A DNA stretch of 64,000 nt from an uncultured Clostridia bacterium (GCA_944392805.1 CALXXZ010000004.1:62001-126000), one strand, 5' to 3'. Numbered from the stretch's first letter, positions 24,609-34,519 are shown. Program-made: numbers and translations. Notes: generated by a model not told the origin, from the sequence alone.

Positions 24609-27005
24609 TTACCCTTCTGCCTCTGGCGATGTACCCATCTTTAATTCAGCTAATCTTTCAGGTGTCATTAAAACTTGACGAGGTTTACTTCCTTGATATC
24701 CTGAAATAACTCCTCTTTCTTCCATTTGATCTATAATTCTTCCTGCTCTTGCATATCCAACTTTAAATCTTCTTTGAATAAATGATGTTGATGCTTGTCC
24801 TGTTTCAACAACTACATCTATTGCATCCATTAATAATGGATCTGTATCATCATCTGCATCTGATTCTTCAGCTATTTCTTTATCTGTCTTATTACTATTT
24901 TCTATTGATTCTAATATGTCTTCACTATATTTAGCCTCACCATTTGATTTTACAAATGATACTATTTTTTCTACTTCATCATCTGATACAAATGCACCTT
25001 GAATTCTTGTTGGTTTTGGAGCTCCTGATGGATAAAATAACATATCACCTTTTCCTAATAATTTTTCTGCTCCAATTTGGTCTAATATTGTTCTTGAGTC
25101 TACTTGTGATGATACAGCAAATGCTATTCTTGATGGTATATTTGCTTTAATTATACCTGTTATTACATCTACTGATGGACGTTGTGTGGCAATTATTAAA
25201 TGCATTCCAGCAGCTCTTGCTTTTTGTGCTAATCTACATATTGAATCTTCTACTTCTTTTGCTGCTACCATCATTAAATCTGCTAACTCATCTATTATTA
25301 TGACTATTTGTGGTAGTTTTCCTACTCCTTCTTCTTTTTCTATTAAAGCATTATACCCTTTTAAATCTCTTACTCCTTTTTGTGCAAATACATTATATCT
25401 ATTATCCATTTCTTGTACAGCCCATGCTAATGCTCCTGCTGCTTTTCTTGGGGCTGTTACAACTGGTATTAATAGATGTGGTATTCCATTATATACTGAT
25501 AATTCTACAACTTTAGGGTCTACCATTACTAGTTTTACTTCACTTGGTTTTGCTTTATAAATAATACTTGATATTATTGTATTTATACATACACTCTTTC
25601 CTGAACCTGTTGCACCAGCTATTAATGCATGTGGCATTTTTGCTATATCTGCTATTGCCATATTTCCTGCAACATCTTTTCCTAATGCTACACTTAATTT
25701 TGATTTACTATCTTGGAATTCATCACTTTCTACTACATCTCTAAAATGTACTGTTTCTTTTTCTGTATTTGGTACTTCTATTCCTACTGCTTGTTTTCCT
25801 GGTATTGGTGCTTCAATTCTTATTGTTTCTGCTGCTAGATTTAATGCTATATCATCAGCTAGATTTGCAATTTTACTTACACGTACTCCTTCTGCTGGTT
25901 TTAATTCATATCTTGTTATTGCAGGTCCTACTGATACATTTTCTACTTTTGCTTGTACACCAAAACTGTATAATGTTTTTTGTAGTTTTGTTGCTATATC
26001 TGTTAATGCTTTTGCTCCACCTTTTATTGCTTTTGGACTTCCTTTACTTAATAATTCTATCGGTGGATATTCATAATATTCATCTTCAACTGCTATTGCA
26101 TGTTCTAATTGTAAAACTTCTTTTACTTTTTCTTCTTTTTTCTCTTCTTCTTGTTTAAATAAATTACTTTCTATATAATCTGGTTCTATTTTTTGCTTTT
26201 CTTCTTTTTCCATTCCTAATGGTACTATATCATCTTTACCATGCTTAAATTTTTTTCTTCCTTTTGGTGCTTCTTCTTCTATTGTTCTTCCATTCAAATT
26301 AATTTTTATTTGTTCTTGTTCTGGCTCAGGTTCTTCTTCTATATTTAAATATGCTTTTCTATTTTCTTTTATTGTTTTTTCTCTATTTTTGATTTTTTCA
26401 ATATCTTGATTTTGTTTTTCTACTATTTTTTGTTCTTGTTTTTCTTTTCTCTTATCTACTCCTGATTGTATCCAATTACTTATCATTCCTGATATATCTA
26501 TTCCAAATGTTGTTGCAAATAATATAAGTGATACACCTATACATAAAATAATTGTTCCTATTTTATCAAATAATTTAAATAGTGGTACTGCTGCAATTGT
26601 TCCTAATGCTCCTCCTCCTATGTTGCTTTCTCCAAGTTGATATGCATGTTTTACTATATCTGATATATTTTGATTTATATCTATTTGCCCATCACAAATT
26701 TCATATACACTAAGTATTATTGCAATAAATATTAATAATAAAGTATATTGAAATATTTTTGATGATATATATCCATCATCATCTTTACAGGCCATTTTTA
26801 TTGCAACTGCAAATGACCCTATTGGCAATACATATTTTATTATTCCAAACATTCCACCGAAAAAATCACTTAATACTATTCCAATATATCCTGATTCTGT
26901 GTATATTAATACTGTTAGTAATATACTAAATATTATTGTTATTATTACTCCTAAATCTGGTGTGTCTTTTTTTACTCTCTTTCCTCTATTTTTTTTCTTT
27001 GCCAT
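24609..27005 (-). CDS. ftsK: DNA translocase FtsK/SpoIIIE
   Basis: 798 residues from the ATG at 27005 (AAAGGAAG site); an upstream in-frame start at 27059 has none. Four predicted membrane helices lie in residues 20-170, followed by a Glu/Lys-rich linker to about 330. The RecA-like motor has Walker A GATGSGKSV, Walker B IIIDELADLMM and LAQKARAAGMHLIIATQRPS. A C-terminal winged-helix gamma domain (STSFIQRRFKVGYARAGRIIDQMEERGVI) reads KOPS/SRS sequences. It pumps DNA across the division or sporulation septum. Given the SpoVM-like gene nearby, a sporulation role is likely. It is separated from the upstream 167-residue gene by a strong terminator. Confidence 0.95.
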   Translation of the reverse strand: MAKKKNRGKRVKKDTPDLGVIITIIFSILLTVLIYTESGYIGIVLSDFFGGMFGIIKYVLPIGSFAVAIKMACKDDDGYISSKIFQYTLLLIFIAIILSVYEICDGQIDINQNISDIVKHAYQLGESNIGGGALGTIAAVPLFKLFDKIGTIILCIGVSLILFATTFGIDISGMISNWIQSGVDKRKEKQEQKIVEKQNQDIEKIKNREKTIKENRKAYLNIEEEPEPEQEQIKINLNGRTIEEEAPKGRKKFKHGKDDIVPLGMEKEEKQKIEPDYIESNLFKQEEEKKEEKVKEVLQLEHAIAVEDEYYEYPPIELLSKGSPKAIKGGAKALTDIATKLQKTLYSFGVQAKVENVSVGPAITRYELKPAEGVRVSKIANLADDIALNLAAETIRIEAPIPGKQAVGIEVPNTEKETVHFRDVVESDEFQDSKSKLSVALGKDVAGNMAIADIAKMPHALIAGATGSGKSVCINTIISSIIYKAKPSEVKLVMVDPKVVELSVYNGIPHLLIPVVTAPRKAAGALAWAVQEMDNRYNVFAQKGVRDLKGYNALIEKEEGVGKLPQIVIIIDELADLMMVAAKEVEDSICRLAQKARAAGMHLIIATQRPSVDVITGIIKANIPSRIAFAVSSQVDSRTILDQIGAEKLLGKGDMLFYPSGAPKPTRIQGAFVSDDEVEKIVSFVKSNGEAKYSEDILESIENSNKTDKEIAEESDADDDTDPLLMDAIDVVVETGQASTSFIQRRFKVGYARAGRIIDQMEERGVISGYQGSKPRQVLMTPERLAELKMGTSPEAEG

Positions 27006-27072
27006 TTTCGACTTCCTTTCGTTTTTACTATCATTGCCAAAATTATAATTATTTTTCAACTTCTATTACTCT

Positions 27073-27125
27073 AAAAAACGATGAGTTATGTTCAACTTTT
27101 CATTGAAAGAGGCTCATCGTTTTTT
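27073..27125 (-). terminator. Terminator upstream of ftsK
   Basis: AAAAAACGATGAG (27073-27085) pairs perfectly with CTCATCGTTTTTT (27113-27125). It ends the minus-strand unit sepF-divIVA-rsmD-coiled-coil. Confidence 0.85.
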
Positions 27126-27130
27126 TATTT

Positions 27131-27634
27131 TTATTGAAGTTCTTTTTTACTGTTTTGAATTGTCTTTATTGTATCTTCTAATGACATTTCTAATAGGTTC
27201 ATAGCTTCCCCAATATTTTTCTCTAGTTTTGCTAATGTATCAGTCAAAACGCTTTCTGTTGTATTTAATAAATTATTTGCATATTCTTTTGTTCCTTGAG
27301 ATATTTCCCTAGACATTTCATTTGCAGTTTCTATTATTTCGGCCTTTTGCTCATATGCTTTTCTTGTTATTTCATGTTCGTCTATCATAGCAATTATTCT
27401 GTTCTCTGCTTCTTTTACTATTCCATCTGCTTCTTTTTGAGCCTCAACTAATATTCTTTGTCTTTCTTCTTTTACCCATTTTGCTTGTTTTAATTCATCT
27501 GGGAGTTTAATTCTTATTTCTTTTATTATTTCAAGCATCTCTTCTTTATCTACCATTCCTTTAGTTGTAAATGGTAGTTTTTTACTATTTTCTAATATAT
27601 CTTCTAAAGTTTCTAATAATGTAAATATTTCCAT
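27131..27634 (-). CDS. Coiled-coil protein (167 aa), DivIVA/ATPase-subunit-like, unknown function
   Basis: A helical, charged protein. Residues about 60-150 have the pattern KQAKWVKEERQRILVEAQKEADGIVKEAEN seen in DivIVA-like and ATP synthase b-subunit-like coiled coils. There is no membrane helix. Clostridia often have such a gene beside rsmD and coaD. It follows rsmD by 13 bases and is ended by a strong terminator. Function unknown; a division or membrane scaffold is possible by analogy. Confidence 0.7.
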   Translation of the reverse strand: MEIFTLLETLEDILENSKKLPFTTKGMVDKEEMLEIIKEIRIKLPDELKQAKWVKEERQRILVEAQKEADGIVKEAENRIIAMIDEHEITRKAYEQKAEIIETANEMSREISQGTKEYANNLLNTTESVLTDTLAKLEKNIGEAMNLLEMSLEDTIKTIQNSKKELQ

Positions 27635-27647
27635 TGTTTACCCCTTT

Positions 27648-28205
27648 CTAGTCGGCTTTCTTTTTTAAAAATATTATTGTAGCTCTTCCATATTTTCTTT
27701 GGTCAACTATTTCTACATCTATATTTTCTATCTGTTTTAATATTTTTATTTCATTATCTGTTTCTAATATAATTTTACTTTCTGGTTTTATTATGTCTAA
27801 TTCTACTATTTTTTTTAATGATTTCACAATGAAATCTGTTTCATATGGTGGGTCAATGTAAATTATATCAAATTTTTGATTTTTGTTTCTTTCTAAGCAT
27901 TGTTCAAAATCTATGTTATATACTTCTGCTTTTTCTTGCATATGAGTTTTTTCTATATTCTTTTTTATTATTTGAATTGCATCTTTTGATTTATCACATA
28001 GTACTGCCTTTTTTGCTCCTCTACTTAGCATTTCTAATCCTATTGCTCCACTTCCTGCAAATAAATCTAATACAATTGCATCTTCAATTTCTCCTTGTAT
28101 TATATTAAATATAGATTCTTTTACTCTGTCTAGTGTTGGTCTAGTATTATTACCTTCTAGTGTATATAATTTTGTTCCTCTTGCTTTTCCACTTATTATT
28201 CTCAT
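27648..28205 (-). CDS. rsmD: 16S rRNA (guanine966-N2)-methyltransferase
   Basis: A 185-residue SAM-dependent Rossmann methyltransferase with MRIISGKARGTKL, RPTLDRVKESIFNIIQ, the SAM-binding VLDLFAGSGAIGLEMLSRGA and the catalytic IDPPYE (NPPY-type). It modifies 16S rRNA in the 30S subunit. Length and motifs are typical. Confidence 0.94.
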   Translation of the reverse strand: MRIISGKARGTKLYTLEGNNTRPTLDRVKESIFNIIQGEIEDAIVLDLFAGSGAIGLEMLSRGAKKAVLCDKSKDAIQIIKKNIEKTHMQEKAEVYNIDFEQCLERNKNQKFDIIYIDPPYETDFIVKSLKKIVELDIIKPESKIILETDNEIKILKQIENIDVEIVDQRKYGRATIIFLKKKAD

Positions 28206-28331
28206 TTTGCCCTTTCTTTCTATATACTATTATTTTATTCTTTTTTTCTTTATTGTCAAGACTATTAACCAAATTGTAATATACATTTAATATTTCTGTA
28301 ATATTTGTAATAAAATACATATACAAAAATA

Positions 28332-28352
28332 AGGCGTCTAAATAGACTCCCT
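28332..28352 (-). terminator. Weak hairpin after divIVA
   Basis: AGG...GTCTA/TAGAC...CCT with a small internal bulge, followed on the minus strand by TATTTTT. The 160-base gap between divIVA and rsmD holds nothing else I can recognise. Confidence 0.5.
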
Positions 28353-28368
28353 ACTTTTTCTTTCGTGT

Positions 28369-28854
28369 TTATTCTTCTTTATTTATTTCTTTTATTAATT
28401 CTAATTGTGATATTAATAATGATTCCATTTTTGCTTTATATATATCAAATTGTTTTTTCATATCATCTAATTCTTTTTCTTTTATTCTTATTTGTTCTTC
28501 TAAGTTATTTAATGTTTTTCTTGAATCTTCTTTAGATGTTCTTAACATATCATCAGCTTGTTTTTTCGCCTCATTTATTATCTGTTCTGATTGTTGTTTT
28601 GCTACATTTTTTACTTCTTCTGCTGTTGTTTGTGCCATTACTAAAGTATTTTGTAATGTTGTTTCTATATTTTTATAATGGTTTAAACTAGTTGTTAATT
28701 CTTCTACTTTTGATGTCATTGTAGCTAAATCTTTATAATTTTTCCCATAGTCTTCTACTAGCTGATCTAAAAAATCATCTACTTCTTCAACATTGTATCC
28801 ATTCATCATTTGTTTATTAAATTTTTTGTTTTCTATATCTAATGGTGTAATCAT
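28369..28854 (-). CDS. divIVA: Cell-division/polarity protein DivIVA
   Basis: 161 residues from the ATG at 28854 (CGGAGG site, 9-base spacing). The N-terminal DivIVA lipid-binding motif MITPLDIENKKFNKQMMNGY and NVEEVDDFLDQLVEDY is followed by a long coiled coil. It binds curved membranes and recruits division and cell-wall factors. The neighbour sepF supports the call. Confidence 0.93.
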   Translation of the reverse strand: MITPLDIENKKFNKQMMNGYNVEEVDDFLDQLVEDYGKNYKDLATMTSKVEELTTSLNHYKNIETTLQNTLVMAQTTAEEVKNVAKQQSEQIINEAKKQADDMLRTSKEDSRKTLNNLEEQIRIKEKELDDMKKQFDIYKAKMESLLISQLELIKEINKEE

Positions 28855-28891
28855 ATTGGATAGCCTCCGTTCTATTTGTAACATTATACTC

Positions 28892-29380
28892 CTAGTTTAT
28901 GCTATTATTTTTTAACCAAGAAACAGAAAGTTTGCTTTTTATCTCTTCTCTTGCCATTTCATTTGTGATTTCATAGTTCATTGGTGCTATTAAAAATATT
29001 GAATTTGATATTTTTTGAATATGACCATCTAAAGCATATACTCCACCACTAATAAAGTCTACTATTCTTCTAGCGACATCTTTATTAACATATTCTAAGT
29101 TAACTATTACTGATTTTTTATCTTTTAATAAACTACATATTTCTTCTGATTGTTCAAATGTAGTTGGTTGAGATATAACCATTTTTACTGATTGACTTGG
29201 TGCAGTCATTGGTACTACTTTACCTTTTTTTCCAAAGATTCTTCTATCTTCTTCTTCTTCATTATTATCATACTCTGATTTGTCATCATATTCGTAGATA
29301 TCTTCATCCTCAATTTCTTCAGTTTCTCCTTGGTCCATTCCGAATAAACCCCAAACTTTGTCCATTATAGCTCCTGCCAT
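28892..29380 (-). CDS. sepF: Cell division protein SepF
   Basis: A 162-residue protein with an N-terminal amphipathic membrane-targeting helix (AGAIMDKVWGLFGM), an acidic linker (residues 18-47) and the SepF fold (VIVNLEYVNKDVARRIVDFISGGVYALDGHIQKI, IFLIAPMNYEI). SepF tethers FtsZ to the membrane. It precedes divIVA as in other Firmicutes; the usual ylmE between the HlyD-like gene and sepF is missing here. Confidence 0.94.
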   Translation of the reverse strand: MAGAIMDKVWGLFGMDQGETEEIEDEDIYEYDDKSEYDNNEEEEDRRIFGKKGKVVPMTAPSQSVKMVISQPTTFEQSEEICSLLKDKKSVIVNLEYVNKDVARRIVDFISGGVYALDGHIQKISNSIFLIAPMNYEITNEMAREEIKSKLSVSWLKNNSIN

Positions 29381-29429
29381 TTTCTAACCTCCTAATATTT
29401 TTACACTTTTGTATTCTTGTTACGCATAT

Positions 29430-29458
29430 AGTATCTTACTTTTTTTACTTTTTGTCAA
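29430..29458 (-). promoter_or_regulatory. Putative promoter for sepF-divIVA
   Basis: Minus-strand TTGACA (29453-29458), 17-base spacer, GATACT (29430-29435), about 50 bases before sepF. Confidence 0.6.
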
Positions 29459-29500
29459 TAGTTTTTTAAAGTGTAATCAAAATTTAATATTTCTGTAACA

Positions 29501-30703
29501 TTACTGTAACATTACTTCATCATAATTATTTATTTTCTTGTAGTTTTTAATTTCGTCTTCACTAATACCTAATTCTTGCAATTCTTCTGTTTCATATGAT
29601 TTTATTATTGAAAATTTGTCTGTTTTAAATGTTACTTTTACTAATATTTTTGTTTGTACTCCTGCTCTGTTTCTTATAACATAATTTAATCCATTTTCTT
29701 CTATTAATGCCTGATTTGGTACTTTTAATCCTGATTCATCCCACCAAATTATATCTACTGCAATTTTTCTATGATTCATAAGGTTTTCAGTCATTTGATT
29801 AAGTTTAAATATTATTGTTCTTTTTCCACTTTCTTCATTTATTTGTGTTATTTCTGCATCTAGTTTTTCTTTATCTGATATTCTTATTTGTACACTATCT
29901 CCTACTTCTGCTTTCATTCCTTCTTCTGAATCGGTTGTTACAGCAATATAACATTTAAAATTATCTATTATTTTTCCACATTCATTGCTAATTGCAACAA
30001 TTTGTCCTGTTTTTATATCTAAGTTTTCTAAATATTCTTCTGTTAAATTACTAAAATTTGCTTCTGTTAGTTCTTCTTCTAATCCATCAACTCTATATGA
30101 TACTATTCCACTCATTTCAGCTTTTTTATATTCTGCGCCATTTTTTAACTGTTCTTGATAAGCTTTTTTCTGTCCAACTAATTGTTTAATTTCTGAATTT
30201 GTAGTTACATCTCCCATAAAGTCAATTTTTTTACTTGTTAAACTATCTATACTATCTTTATAATCATCTATTTCTTGTATATTATTTAATCTTCTTGTGT
30301 TTACTAACTTTTCTTCTATTTGATTTTCTATTGATTTTATATCTGCTGATGTTGGTTTGTTTTCCTCTTTTTCTAGTAATTCTTGTATTTTATAATTTAA
30401 TTCATTAATCTGTTTTGTTATCTCTTTTTCACTATCACTATAATACCTAAATATAGATTCACCATTTGCAACTTTTTCGCCTTCTGATACTATTGAATAT
30501 ATTCCATTTTCATAGTTTTCACCTTTTATGACTTTCTCATTTCTTATTATATATCCAATTCCAGCTTCTTCTTGTGAAAGTGTTCCTTTTTTAATTATAT
30601 ATGTATCTACAGGATTTACGATTAACAAGTACATTGCATATATTACATATACTGTTATTAATGAAACTAATATAATTAATATAATCTTTTTACTTTTTTT
30701 CAA
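29501..30703 (-). CDS. HlyD-family membrane-fusion-like protein
   Basis: A 400-residue protein with one N-terminal helix (IILIILVSLITVYVIYAMYLLI) and a HlyD-like architecture: a lipoyl/barrel-sandwich half (GIYSIVSEGEKVANGESIFRYY), an alpha-helical hairpin (about 90-195), a second half (AEMSGIVSYRVDGLEE) and beta-barrel strands (AEVGDSVQIRISDKEKLDAEI). The start is a TTG with AAGGAG, overlapping the miaA stop in TTGA. In Clostridia a protein of this kind is often found upstream of ylmE-sepF, so a link to cell-envelope or division rather than to an efflux pump is plausible. No transporter partner is adjacent. Confidence 0.8.
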   Translation of the reverse strand: MKKSKKIILIILVSLITVYVIYAMYLLIVNPVDTYIIKKGTLSQEEAGIGYIIRNEKVIKGENYENGIYSIVSEGEKVANGESIFRYYSDSEKEITKQINELNYKIQELLEKEENKPTSADIKSIENQIEEKLVNTRRLNNIQEIDDYKDSIDSLTSKKIDFMGDVTTNSEIKQLVGQKKAYQEQLKNGAEYKKAEMSGIVSYRVDGLEEELTEANFSNLTEEYLENLDIKTGQIVAISNECGKIIDNFKCYIAVTTDSEEGMKAEVGDSVQIRISDKEKLDAEITQINEESGKRTIIFKLNQMTENLMNHRKIAVDIIWWDESGLKVPNQALIEENGLNYVIRNRAGVQTKILVKVTFKTDKFSIIKSYETEELQELGISEDEIKNYKKINNYDEVMLQ

Positions 30704-31623
30704 CTTTTTCTCCTTATCAATTGTATATTTTCTTGTAAGTCATTTTGCCCATCAATCCAAATAGTCTGTTTATTCTTTTTGAACCAAGTAATCTGTCTTT
30801 TAGCATATCTGCGAGTTTCCATTTTAATTTTATCAACCATCTCTTCGTATGAAATTTCATTTTTTAAGTATTGAACAACTTCTTTATAGCCAAGTCCTTG
30901 CATAGCTGTAGGAAATTCATTATATTTTTTTACTAAAGCTTGTACTTCTTGAACCAATCCTTGTTCAAGCATAATATCCACTCTTTTATTTATTCTTTCA
31001 TATAATTTTTCTCTATCCATATTAATTGCAAAAACTTTGTAATCATATTTAACTTCGTTTTTTCTTGATTCAATTTCTTGCTCAGTTTTATTTTTCCCAG
31101 TTGCTTTAAAAATCTCCAAAACTCTAATTATTCTCTTTTTATCGTTTGGACTAATTTTTTTCATAGCTTCTGGGTCTATTTTTTGAGCTTGCTCATAAAG
31201 TGTTTCTAAGCCTTGTTCTTCTGCAATTTTTTCTAATTGATTCCTATAATCTTCGTCTAATTCTATGTCTTGATATTCAATTCTATATATTAAACTATCA
31301 ACATATAAACCTGTTCCACCTACAACTATTGGAGTTTTTCCTTTAGCTAATATTTCTTCAATTGCATTTTCTGCATCTTTTTTAAACTCTGCAACACTAT
31401 ATCTTTGGTTAGGAGCAACAAAGTCAATCAAATAATGTTTTATATCTTTTGTTTCTTCTTTAGTTGGTTTTGCTGTTCCTATATCCATATCTTTATATAT
31501 TTGCATTGAGTCACTTGATATTATTTCTCCATTAATCTGTTTCGCAAGTTCAATTGATAATGCTGTTTTTCCTGACGCTGTTGGTCCACATATTACTATT
31601 ACTTTTGGTTTTTTACATTCCAT
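30700..31623 (-). CDS. miaA: tRNA dimethylallyltransferase
   Basis: A 307-residue enzyme adding the isopentenyl group to A37 of tRNAs reading UNN codons. Walker A GPTASGKT lies at residues 13-20, followed by EIISSDSMQIYKDMDIGTAKP, HYLIDFVAPNQRYSVAEF, VVGGTGLYVDSLIYRI and AMQGLGYKEVVQYL. The C-terminal TRRYAKRQITWFKKN is typical. It follows mutL through a small membrane gene, a common Firmicute order. Confidence 0.96.
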   Translation of the reverse strand: MECKKPKVIVICGPTASGKTALSIELAKQINGEIISSDSMQIYKDMDIGTAKPTKEETKDIKHYLIDFVAPNQRYSVAEFKKDAENAIEEILAKGKTPIVVGGTGLYVDSLIYRIEYQDIELDEDYRNQLEKIAEEQGLETLYEQAQKIDPEAMKKISPNDKKRIIRVLEIFKATGKNKTEQEIESRKNEVKYDYKVFAINMDREKLYERINKRVDIMLEQGLVQEVQALVKKYNEFPTAMQGLGYKEVVQYLKNEISYEEMVDKIKMETRRYAKRQITWFKKNKQTIWIDGQNDLQENIQLIRRKS

Positions 31624-32041
31624 TTGCTACCTCAAAAATCCCTAATTGTATATTTCTTAAATACATAACTTCTATCATAAATATAACAATAAGTACTATC
31701 ATTAATATTAATACTTGTTTTACTGCCTCTCCTTGATTTATCTCATCAAATTTTAATCTACTCATTATTCTTGCTAATATCGGCATAAATGCAATACCAT
31801 TTATTGGTGTAAATACTAATACTAATATTTTACTTATCTCATGCTCAACTTCTTCATTTATATATTCCATTCCATTTGAAGATATTGAAAATAATATACT
31901 TGTGATTAGCCAACTTATTAATATTCCAGCTACACATATTATTACTCTTTCCATTCCTTCATATGCTTCTAGTCTATACCATGTAAATCCTACTAATACT
32001 ATAAATAATGCTATTACTACTATAATTATAAATGATGTCAT
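31613..32041 (-). CDS. Four-helix membrane protein, unknown function
   Basis: 142 residues from the ATG at 32041 (AGAGGTG site); the longer frame to 32068 has no better site. There are four hydrophobic segments (IIIVVIALFIVLVGFTWY; VIICVAGILISWLITSILF; ILVLVFTPINGIAFMPILA; VLILMIVLIVIFMIEVMYL). It overlaps both mutL (upstream end) and miaA (11 bases). No family recognised. Confidence 0.7.
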   Translation of the reverse strand: MTSFIIIVVIALFIVLVGFTWYRLEAYEGMERVIICVAGILISWLITSILFSISSNGMEYINEEVEHEISKILVLVFTPINGIAFMPILARIMSRLKFDEINQGEAVKQVLILMIVLIVIFMIEVMYLRNIQLGIFEVANGM

Positions 32042-32054
32042 TTCTTTCACCTCT

Positions 32055-34457
32055 TTATTTTCTTGCAAATTTTCTTTCTATATCATATTTTGACATTTTT
32101 ATTGCAGTTGGTCTTCCATGTGGACATGTAAACGGATTTGGTAATGATAATAATTTATCCATTAAACTGTCTACTTCTTCTTTTGTTAATGCCATATTTG
32201 CTTTTACAGCTGCTTTACATGCAATTGTTGCAATAAATCTTTCTTCTACTTCTTGTTTTGCAGTTCTTGCTACAGAATTTATTTCATCTAATGTTTCTAG
32301 AAACATTTCTTTTGTTTCTAAGTCTAGACACATTTCTGGTACTCCTGTTAATTTTATTGTGTTTTCTCCAAATTCTTCTAGCATAAATCCTGCTTTTCTG
32401 AACATTTCCATATTGTCTTTTGCAATTGTCATTTCTTTATGTGTTAATGTTATTATGTCTGGTAATAACATTAATTGTGAATCTTTATTTTCATCATTAT
32501 AATAATTTTGTTTTACTTTTTCATATAATATTCTTTCATGTGCTGCATGTTGGTCTATTATATACATTTCTTTGTCTATTTCTACTATTATATATGTATT
32601 AAATACTATTCCTATAAATTTATATGTTGGCTTTTTATATTCTTCCATATTGTCAAAAACTGATACATTCCCAAGTGTTGCTATATCATCTATTTTTTCT
32701 TCTTCATCTTTTTCTTTTGTATCAATATTGTTTCCTCTTACTGGTTTTGTACCAAATAGTTTTAAATACATTTCTTCAAATTCTTTTGAATATTCCGAAG
32801 TACTAGTATTGTCTGTTTCTTGTGTAATGTTTTCTACAACATCTTCTACTGGTTTTTCTAATGCTTTTTCTACTTCTTCTTTTAAATCTATTGGTCTTTG
32901 ATTTGCTTTTGCTATTTCTTCTAATAAGTCTACTTTTGGTTGTTGAACTTCTTCTTTTATTGTTTTTTCTTCTATTTGTTCTTCTTTATCTTTTTGCATT
33001 TCTCTTACTGCATAAGGTACTTCTTCCTCTTCTACACTAAGCTCTTTTTCTTCTACTTGATTATATTCTATTTCTTTTATTGGTTCTTCTATTTTTTCTG
33101 GTTCGTTTGCCTTTTCTTGTTTTTCTATTTCTTCTTGTTTTAATCTATTTTCTTCATCTAGTTTTGCTTTTAGTTCTGGAGATTCTTGTATCAATTTTTC
33201 TTTTATTTCTTGCAACTTTCTCAAAACTTCTTGGCTTTTTTCTATTTCAGGTATATTTGAATTATTATCAATACCTACTGTTGGTGTTTCTAATGTTTTG
33301 TTTTCTATTTTTGTTTCTGGCAATTTTCTTTCTATTGTTGGAATTCCATTTGCTTGTCTTGCTTTATATATCTGTTCTACTATTGTTTCTTCTCTATTAT
33401 TTGAATTTCCAAATAATCCACTTTGTTCTCTTTTTTTACTTGATGTATGGTCTGTATCTGCAACAAGTTCTGCTTTTAATAATGCATCTTTTATTGCATG
33501 ATATACACCTTTAAATACTATATTTTCTTCTTCAAATCTTACTTCTAGTTTTGCAGGATGAACATTTACATCAACTTTAGTTGGATTCATATCTAAGTTT
33601 AATACTAAAAATGCAAATTTTCCTATTGGTATCATTCCTTTATATGCTCTTTCTGCTGCTGATGATAATGATTTATCTCTTATATATCTTTTGTTTACAA
33701 AAAATATCTGGTTTGCTCTATTTGATCTTGCTATTTCTGGTTTTCCTATAACACCATATATATGTATGCCTTCATACATATAATCTGTTTCTATTAGACC
33801 TCCTGCTACATCTTTTCCATAAATACTATATATTACTGTTTTTAAATCATTGTTTCCATTTGTTTGGATTATTGTTTTTCCTGTATTTATTAATTTAATT
33901 GCTATTTCAGGATGTACTAATGCTATTCTTGTTACTACATCTTCTATATATCCTGCTTCTGTATAATCTTTTTTTAAGAATTTATATCTTACTGGTGTAT
34001 TGTAAAAAAGATTTGTTACAGTTATTGATGTTCCAACTGGTGATCCTGCTTCTGATTTTTCTAGTACATTTCCACCTTCTACTACTATTCTATATCCATT
34101 TTCTTGATTTGCTGTTTTTGATATCATTTCTACTTTTGCTATTGATGCTATACTTGCTAATGCTTCTCCTCTGAACCCCATTGACATTACTGTACTTAAA
34201 TCATCTGCTGATCTTATTTTACTTGTTGCATGTCTTTCAAATGCTATTTCCATGTCATCTTCTGGTATTCCTTTTCCATTGTCTGTTATTCGTATATATG
34301 ATATTCCTCCATTTTTTATTTCTATTGTTATATTAGTTGCTCCTGCATCTATTGAATTTTCTAGCATTTCTTTTATTACTGATGCTGGTCTTTCGATTAC
34401 TTCTCCAGCTGCTATTTTGTTTATTGTTAAATCATCTAATAAAACTATATTCCCCAT
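32055..34457 (-). CDS. mutL: DNA mismatch repair protein MutL (endonuclease type)
   Basis: An 800-residue protein. The N-terminal GHKL ATPase has KIAAGEVIERPASVIKEMLE, NSIDAGATNITIEI, DNGKGIPEDD, ATSKI and GFRGEALASIA, then the transducer domain up to about 335. A very long Glu/Lys-rich linker (about 340-600) follows. The C-terminal dimer domain carries the endonuclease motif DQHAAHERILYE and the closing CPHGRPT. No mutS is in the window. The ATG has only a weak ribosome site (AGATAGAAAA), and a five-codon leader frame with a perfect site lies just upstream in the same phase. Confidence 0.95.
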   Translation of the reverse strand: MGNIVLLDDLTINKIAAGEVIERPASVIKEMLENSIDAGATNITIEIKNGGISYIRITDNGKGIPEDDMEIAFERHATSKIRSADDLSTVMSMGFRGEALASIASIAKVEMISKTANQENGYRIVVEGGNVLEKSEAGSPVGTSITVTNLFYNTPVRYKFLKKDYTEAGYIEDVVTRIALVHPEIAIKLINTGKTIIQTNGNNDLKTVIYSIYGKDVAGGLIETDYMYEGIHIYGVIGKPEIARSNRANQIFFVNKRYIRDKSLSSAAERAYKGMIPIGKFAFLVLNLDMNPTKVDVNVHPAKLEVRFEEENIVFKGVYHAIKDALLKAELVADTDHTSSKKREQSGLFGNSNNREETIVEQIYKARQANGIPTIERKLPETKIENKTLETPTVGIDNNSNIPEIEKSQEVLRKLQEIKEKLIQESPELKAKLDEENRLKQEEIEKQEKANEPEKIEEPIKEIEYNQVEEKELSVEEEEVPYAVREMQKDKEEQIEEKTIKEEVQQPKVDLLEEIAKANQRPIDLKEEVEKALEKPVEDVVENITQETDNTSTSEYSKEFEEMYLKLFGTKPVRGNNIDTKEKDEEEKIDDIATLGNVSVFDNMEEYKKPTYKFIGIVFNTYIIVEIDKEMYIIDQHAAHERILYEKVKQNYYNDENKDSQLMLLPDIITLTHKEMTIAKDNMEMFRKAGFMLEEFGENTIKLTGVPEMCLDLETKEMFLETLDEINSVARTAKQEVEERFIATIACKAAVKANMALTKEEVDSLMDKLLSLPNPFTCPHGRPTAIKMSKYDIERKFARK

Positions 34458-34475
34458 TTTTCTATCTAGTTTATG

Positions 34476-34493
34476 TTAGTTTTTTTCTAACAT
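34476..34493 (-). promoter_or_regulatory. Five-codon leader frame upstream of mutL
   Basis: GGGAGGAT is followed by ATG TTA GAA AAA AAC TAA (34493 down to 34476). Its stop lies 18 bases before the mutL ATG in the same phase. It may drive re-initiation at mutL, whose own ribosome site is weak. Confidence 0.4.
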
Positions 34494-34519
34494 ATCCTCC
34501 CTTCTTCTTTTGTGTTTTT

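Noticed and set aside
25769..26158. Leu-rich plus-strand frames opposite ftsK (and similar ones opposite clpC, mutL, galE, GH25)
   Set aside because: Composition is the typical antisense image of AT-rich minus-strand genes; none has a ribosome site.
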